Assembly (NCBI RefSeq): GCF_002210095.1
Contig: NZ_AQQR01000010.1
Coordinates: 1 to 64,000, forward strand
Origin: Marinibacterium profundimaris
GTDB taxonomy: Bacteria > Pseudomonadota > Alphaproteobacteria > Rhodobacterales > Rhodobacteraceae
Direction: 5' to 3'
Length of the DNA: 64,000 nucleotides
Of this stretch, positions 62,009 through 64,000 are shown piece by piece. Positions within the stretch are counted from its first letter, which is position 1; every line of letters begins with the position of its first letter. The translations under genes and the position numbers were made by a program. The notes under the pieces were generated by a model, which ran no database searches, was not told where the DNA came from, and saw only the letters and a program-made list of their open reading frames with translations.

Positions 62009-64000
62009 TCAGAAGCGCATCGTCAGGTTCAGGCTGCCGGCATGGCTGTCGAAACCGCTGCCAAAGGCCCCGTCGTAGCGCAGATCGAGGGCCAGATTGC
62101 CCTGCCCGCCGATCCGCATGCCGGCCGAGATCCTGCCCACCGTCTCAGGCACGGCCACCCCGCCCAGGAAGGGATCCGCCCCGGATCCGGCCCCGACGAA
62201 CGCCGCGCTGGCCTGGAACGTGTCCACCGTCGACAGGCTCACGCCCGCCCGGCCATAGACCCGCAGCTGCCGGCCCCCGGACAGGGCAAAGCTCTGCCCC
62301 GCCTCGATTGCGGGTGTGACCACCAGGGCGGTCTCGTCGGCATCCGACACCTGAAGCGACAGCGCCCCGGCGCCCGTCTCGGTCCAGCCGTCCGACTGCA
62401 CGTGGATCACGTCCAGCGCCAGCGACGGCGTCACCCAGGCCGCGCCGAAATCGCGCCGATAGCTGGCCTGCAGCCGCCCGGCGATGCTGTTGACGTCATG
62501 GCTGGCCTCGGCCCGGTCCGCGCCCGCGGTCAGCCCCGGCATGCGGGTGGTGTCATAGCTGCCATGGCCATAGACCGCCGCCGCCGAGAAGGTCATCGCG
62601 CCCAGGCTGCCGCTGGCCGACAGGCCCGCGAAGACCGTGCTGCCATCGCTGCTGTTGCCCGGGGTCTCGCCGTCATAGCTGCTGGTTTCATACCCGGCCA
62701 TCGCGCCGAAGCGCCAGCCGTTGTCTGCGACGAAATCCCCGGCCAGCCCAAAGGTATAGGCCTGCCCGTCGTATCCCGCCCCGTCCGAGCCGCCGGTCTG
62801 GTCGATCCAGCGCCCCGCGCCGATCAGCTGCAGGCAACGGTCGCCTCCGGTCCAGGCGCCGGCCGCATCGGCACAGCCCAGCAGCGTCGTCAGCCGGTCC
62901 TGCGCCAGCTGAAAGCTGGCTGCCTCGCCCGCCAGCGCCGCTCCGGGCGACAGCCCATCCAGCGCCGCGCCATAGCTGCCTCCGGCGGCCGCGCTGTCCA
63001 GCGCGCCCATTGCCGCCGCCAGCCCGGTATCACCCTGTTCGAACAGGGTGCCCATGTAGGTCGCCACGTTCAGCTGCTGCGCATCCAGCCCGTGCGACGG
63101 ATCGGCAAAGGTCTGGCCCGTCAGGGTCAGGCTGTAGCCGTCCGCCGTCGGAGCGTGATCATAGGTGAAGAGCTGCGACGACACGCTGTCGAACCGACCC
63201 GTCACGCCGCTGCCCGCCGTCAGGAACGACAGGCTGCGCCCGTTCACCGCCGCCAGCGGCTGAACGGTGAGCTGCCCGGCCAGATCCGCTTTGCCGTCGA
63301 TCTCCAGCACATCCGATTGCCCCAGCTCGAAATCCGCGGCCAGCACGGTTTCGCCCGATGCGCCTTGGGTGAAATCGCCTGTCACCTTCAGCCGGTCCAT
63401 CCCGCTGCCCTGCCCCACGATCATGCGGCCGTTGTTGGTCACATGCGCGTCGTAGATCTTCGCCCCGTCCAGCACGCCGCCTTTCATGTTGCCCAGCCGG
63501 ATGATCGGTGCCGCCGCAACGCGGTCTCCGGTGATCTCGTCCTGCCGCAGGATGTCGCCGGAGATCCGGCCGGCATTCGTCACCCGCATCCCGGCCGTTC
63601 CGCGATAGGCCACCGCCGGGCCGGGCGCGACAGGCGCCGCGGCAGCCGCGGCCGCGGCCGATCCGCTCGGCGCAATGCCCGAGGTGCCACCGGTGATGCT
63701 GCCGCTCGAATTCACGTTCAGCACGTTGTTCCCGTTGCCCTGCGCCACCATCACGCCGGTCGCCCCGGACACCACTCCGTTGATCTCGATGTCGATCTTG
63801 CCCTTGGTGCCGGGGGCGTCGCTCTGGGCGAAGATGCCAACCGAATCCGACCCGTAGGCGCGGAGACCTCCGCCCTGGATCACCGTCACATCGGCCGATG
63901 CGGCCGAGCCGTATCTGTTCGAGCCCATGACAACGCCCTCGGCATCGCCCGCAATCCCGCCACCGCCGGCGATGGATTGCGCGATGACGCCAAAGGCGAA
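62009..64000 (-). CDS. Autotransporter domain-containing protein (N-terminus beyond window)
   Basis: The frame is open to the right edge, so the signal peptide and start are missing; at least 664 residues are visible. The passenger part has glycine-rich adhesin-like repeats (FGVIAQSIAGGGGIAGDAEG, then NVNSSGSITGGTSG), a poly-alanine stretch of eight, and a beta-helix-like QSDVLEIDGKADLAGQLTV. The last 270 residues are a membrane beta-barrel with many aromatic strands, ending LDLRYDGAFGSGFDSHAGSLNLTMRF with terminal phenylalanine for barrel assembly. It is a type Va surface protein, perhaps an adhesin. GC-rich low-complexity code makes repeat counts uncertain. Confidence 0.9.
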   Translation of the reverse strand, partial: FAFGVIAQSIAGGGGIAGDAEGVVMGSNRYGSAASADVTVIQGGGLRAYGSDSVGIFAQSDAPGTKGKIDIEINGVVSGATGVMVAQGNGNNVLNVNSSGSITGGTSGIAPSGSAAAAAAAAPVAPGPAVAYRGTAGMRVTNAGRISGDILRQDEITGDRVAAAPIIRLGNMKGGVLDGAKIYDAHVTNNGRMIVGQGSGMDRLKVTGDFTQGASGETVLAADFELGQSDVLEIDGKADLAGQLTVQPLAAVNGRSLSFLTAGSGVTGRFDSVSSQLFTYDHAPTADGYSLTLTGQTFADPSHGLDAQQLNVATYMGTLFEQGDTGLAAAMGALDSAAAGGSYGAALDGLSPGAALAGEAASFQLAQDRLTTLLGCADAAGAWTGGDRCLQLIGAGRWIDQTGGSDGAGYDGQAYTFGLAGDFVADNGWRFGAMAGYETSSYDGETPGNSSDGSTVFAGLSASGSLGAMTFSAAAVYGHGSYDTTRMPGLTAGADRAEASHDVNSIAGRLQASYRRDFGAAWVTPSLALDVIHVQSDGWTETGAGALSLQVSDADETALVVTPAIEAGQSFALSGGRQLRVYGRAGVSLSTVDTFQASAAFVGAGSGADPFLGGVAVPETVGRISAGMRIGGQGNLALDLRYDGAFGSGFDSHAGSLNLTMRF

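Overview
The window is GC-rich, densely packed DNA with short gaps, many 4-bp ATGA overlaps and long antisense reading frames that are by-products of the base composition. The gene content (TRAP and TAXI-TRAP carriers, several peptide-type ABC importers, a TIGR02186/TauE pair, a thi operon behind a TPP riboswitch) fits an alphaproteobacterium of the Rhodobacterales (Roseobacter/Paracoccus-like), but no rRNA or other decisive marker is present. I see no tRNA, rRNA, CRISPR array, insertion sequence, integrase or origin. Both ends cut genes: an iron-chelate binding protein on the left and an autotransporter on the right.

Layout. 1-2993: the end of a FecBCD/E-type iron-chelate ABC importer. 3405-6919: a sulfate/thiosulfate ABC importer (cysP-T-W-A) with a short CysA. 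7063-14567: a TPP riboswitch and a ten-gene thiamin operon (thiD-O-S-G-E-F, thiY, tenA, thiZ, thiX) that joins thiazole synthesis, ring coupling, salvage and precursor import; thiC is not here. 14587-22565: a catabolic block with an SDR, an epimerase, an amidohydrolase, a TRAP importer, an Asp/Glu-racemase-superfamily enzyme and a GntR regulator. 22577-29232: a peptide/oligosaccharide-type ABC importer divergent from a TIM-barrel sugar isomerase. 29296-32608: a multidrug/lipid-type ABC exporter and a cytoplasmic trehalase. 32983-36563: a TAXI-TRAP importer with a hydratase. 36568-42985: a second peptide-type ABC importer and a racemase-like protein without catalytic cysteines, then an outer-membrane protein (43178-43978).

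The most distinctive part is 44356-57945: a formylglycine-generating enzyme (FGE), a LysR regulator, three FGly-type sulfatases without signal peptides, a TauE/SafE permease with a TIGR02186 membrane protein, a DUF4432 aldose-epimerase-like protein and a complete CUT1-type sugar ABC importer. Read together, they suggest import of an intact sulfated sugar or glycoside, desulfation in the cytoplasm by sulfatases activated by the local FGE, and export of the released sulfur oxyanion. Codon third positions here are visibly richer in A/T than in the neighbouring housekeeping operons, so the block may have been acquired.

58218-64000: 2,2-dialkylglycine decarboxylase, a two-component pair with a seven-helix sensor, and the C-terminal part of an autotransporter. 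A pattern runs through the whole window: seven of the eight solute-binding-protein genes are followed directly by a strong hairpin before the next transporter gene. The exception is thiY, which overlaps its downstream neighbour.
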